Part shown: positions 63,117 through 64,000 of the stretch, piece by piece
Numbering within the stretch: the first letter of the stretch is position 1
Layout of the letters: each line of letters begins with the position of its first letter
Assembly (NCBI GenBank): GCA_964425315.1
Contig: CAYRNB010000002.1
Coordinates: 1 to 64,000 of the forward strand
Direction: 5' to 3'
DNA: 64,000 nucleotides
Source: Rhodoblastus sp964425315
GTDB taxonomy: Bacteria > Pseudomonadota > Alphaproteobacteria > Rhizobiales > Beijerinckiaceae
Notes under the pieces: model-generated
Databases searched by the model: none
Told to the model about the DNA's origin: nothing
The model's input: only the letters and a program-made list of their open reading frames with translations
Program-made: the position numbers and the translations under genes

Positions 63117-63779
63117 AATTCAAGGCGGCAGTTAGGCTCCAGATACGTAGCTGAATGAAGAATCGCTCGGCGAGGTTCCGATCGCGGTCCAGGTATTGGC
63201 TGAAGGTCGAAAGATTCCTTCGTTCAGAAATTGCCTTGAAGTCGGCCCGCCAGCTCCGCTAGCTAAGCGGCAGATGCAAGAGCCACAGCAACAGGAATTA
63301 AGGATCCGCCGGTAATTCGGTTCAGTCGCCGGCGGTCCTATGAGCGCGCCGCTGCAGCAGTTTGTACGACGATCCTGGTCTCGCAAATCCCGACGCCGCG
63401 TCAGGCTAAAGCAAGCGATTTCCGCTTTGAGACGAATTGCGGCAATCGAGAGATGACGCCGTCTTGTCGCCCGCGCTTCTTGTTTGCGGTTTTCTCTTCT
63501 CACTATTTCCTGTAGAGCATGGCGCGTCCTAGACAAGGCAGCGCGGTCCGCCGCTGCGGCCAGGTCGTTGATCCGCCAGTTCGGCGTTGATAAATTTCTC
63601 GCCTGGCGGCGACGGCCGTAAATCATATGCTTCCGCATATCCGACTTGGCGGCGCCGTAGCCGCTCGTTCAATATCCAGCCGCCATGCTGCAACGAAAGA
63701 TATCGATCCTCAGCCCAACCTCTTTCCTTTCCGGAAAGTCTGCAGCTTTTGGCGGGTGACTACCCAAATTCAGGTCTCT
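63117..63779. other. Long stretch without a recognised gene between ccrA and typA
   Basis: 663 bp hold no convincing coding sequence. A minus-strand frame of 168 codons (63132-63638) is rich in Arg and Cys and resembles no known family. Structures seen are CCGCCGG/CCGGCGG around a long loop (near 63308-63339), CCGCT/AGCGG near 63258, and the 12-bp palindrome CTTTCCGGAAAG at 63727-63738, about 40 bases before typA. It may be decayed coding sequence or an unrecognised RNA. Confidence 0.4.
63727..63738. repeat. 12-bp palindrome upstream of typA
   Basis: CTTTCCGGAAAG is a perfect palindrome 41 bases before the typA start codon. Candidate operator, or chance. Confidence 0.35.
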
Positions 63780-64000
63780 ATGAAACTTCGCAATATCGCC
63801 ATCATCGCCCACGTCGACCACGGTAAGACCACGTTGGTCGATCAATTGCTTCGTCAATCCGGCGCGTTTCGTGAAAACCAGCGTGTCGCCGAGCGCGTAA
63901 TGGATTCCAACGATCTCGAAAAAGAGCGCGGCATCACCATCCTTGCGAAAGCCACGTCGATCGTCTGGAAAGACACGCGCATTAATATTGTCGATACGCC
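63780..64000 (+). CDS. typA: Translational GTPase TypA/BipA (partial, 5' end)
   Basis: The first 73 codons of a translation-factor GTPase; the rest lies beyond the window. The G1 motif IIAHVDHGKTTLVDQLLRQS and the switch I region VMDSNDLEKERGITILAKAT are those of TypA/BipA, as is the start MKLRNIAI. TypA binds ribosomes during stress and low-temperature growth. CAGG lies eight bases before the ATG. Confidence 0.93.
   Translation, partial: MKLRNIAIIAHVDHGKTTLVDQLLRQSGAFRENQRVAERVMDSNDLEKERGITILAKATSIVWKDTRINIVDT

Noticed and set aside
63132..63638. Minus-strand 168-codon frame before typA
   Set aside because: Arg- and Cys-rich, no ribosome-binding site, no family resemblance.

Overview
The window is a 64 kb stretch of high-GC chromosome that is almost wholly core genome. 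Gene families and gene order point to an alphaproteobacterium of the Hyphomicrobiales (Rhizobiales). The purC-purS-purQ-purL-bolA-grxD run, the tsaB/rimI/plsC/miaB/phoH/ybeY/corC/lnt/XRE/metK/trmB run, the hslVU/his run, and several families known mainly from this class (DUF1476, TIGR02302/DUF4175, TIGR02300, DUF2794, DUF4167) all support this. Crotonyl-CoA carboxylase/reductase, a MeaA-type ethylmalonyl-CoA mutase, a PduO adenosyltransferase, malonyl-CoA decarboxylase and an ETF together suggest a C1- or C2-using member, for instance near Methylocystaceae/Beijerinckiaceae. That placement is inference.

Layout. 1-1.4 kb: lpdA tail, xerC, ATPase zeta subunit. 1.8-6.6 kb: purine genes, then bolA and grxD (Fe-S/redox). 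6.6-12.9 kb: tlpA diverging from an argH-lptM-lysA-DUF4175 series. 12.9-16.6 kb: HIG1 protein, cobalamin adenosyltransferase, etfBA, 3-hydroxybutyryl-CoA dehydrogenase. 16.6-18.4 kb: a small coupled ORF, an HNH nuclease, TIGR02300, tRNA-Ala(GGC). 18.4-23.4 kb: malonyl-CoA decarboxylase, two cell-wall enzymes (mepA, L,D-transpeptidase), SemiSWEET, hrcA, rpsT. 23.5-31.3 kb: enoyl-CoA hydratase, cysK, dut, coaBC, ubiB, ubiE, then mutM and an M48-like peptidase. 31.3-43.6 kb: a long minus-strand series from trpS and nifU to metK and trmB (tRNA/rRNA modification, lipoprotein and lipid acylation). 43.8-50.5 kb: hslVU diverging from the his genes plus coaA. 50.5-58.4 kb: DUF2794, htpG, prmC, DUF4167, clpB. 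58.4-64 kb: uppP, then meaA and ccrA in divergent orientation, and the start of typA.

How they connect. ccrA and meaA are two characteristic steps of the ethylmalonyl-CoA pathway. MeaA needs adenosylcobalamin, which the PduO enzyme at 13.1 kb can make. 3-Hydroxybutyryl-CoA dehydrogenase, enoyl-CoA hydratase, ETF and malonyl-CoA decarboxylase feed the same acyl-CoA pool. Protein quality control (hrcA, hslVU, htpG, clpB) is the second theme. htpG and hslV have RpoH-like promoters, and clpB has a perfect 12-bp inverted repeat just before its ribosome-binding site.

I see no prophage, insertion sequence, CRISPR array, toxin-antitoxin pair or defence island, and no wholly new multi-gene system. 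The most interesting unexplained material is non-coding: a hairpin-rich leader before the DUF4167 gene, the meaA-ccrA intergenic region, the clpB and etfB inverted repeats, a 28-bp palindrome before htpG, and a 663-bp stretch without a gene before typA. Some local gene orders also differ from the usual relatives: dnaA is not beside rpsT, no fur/mur gene lies between rimI and plsC, and no prfA precedes prmC.
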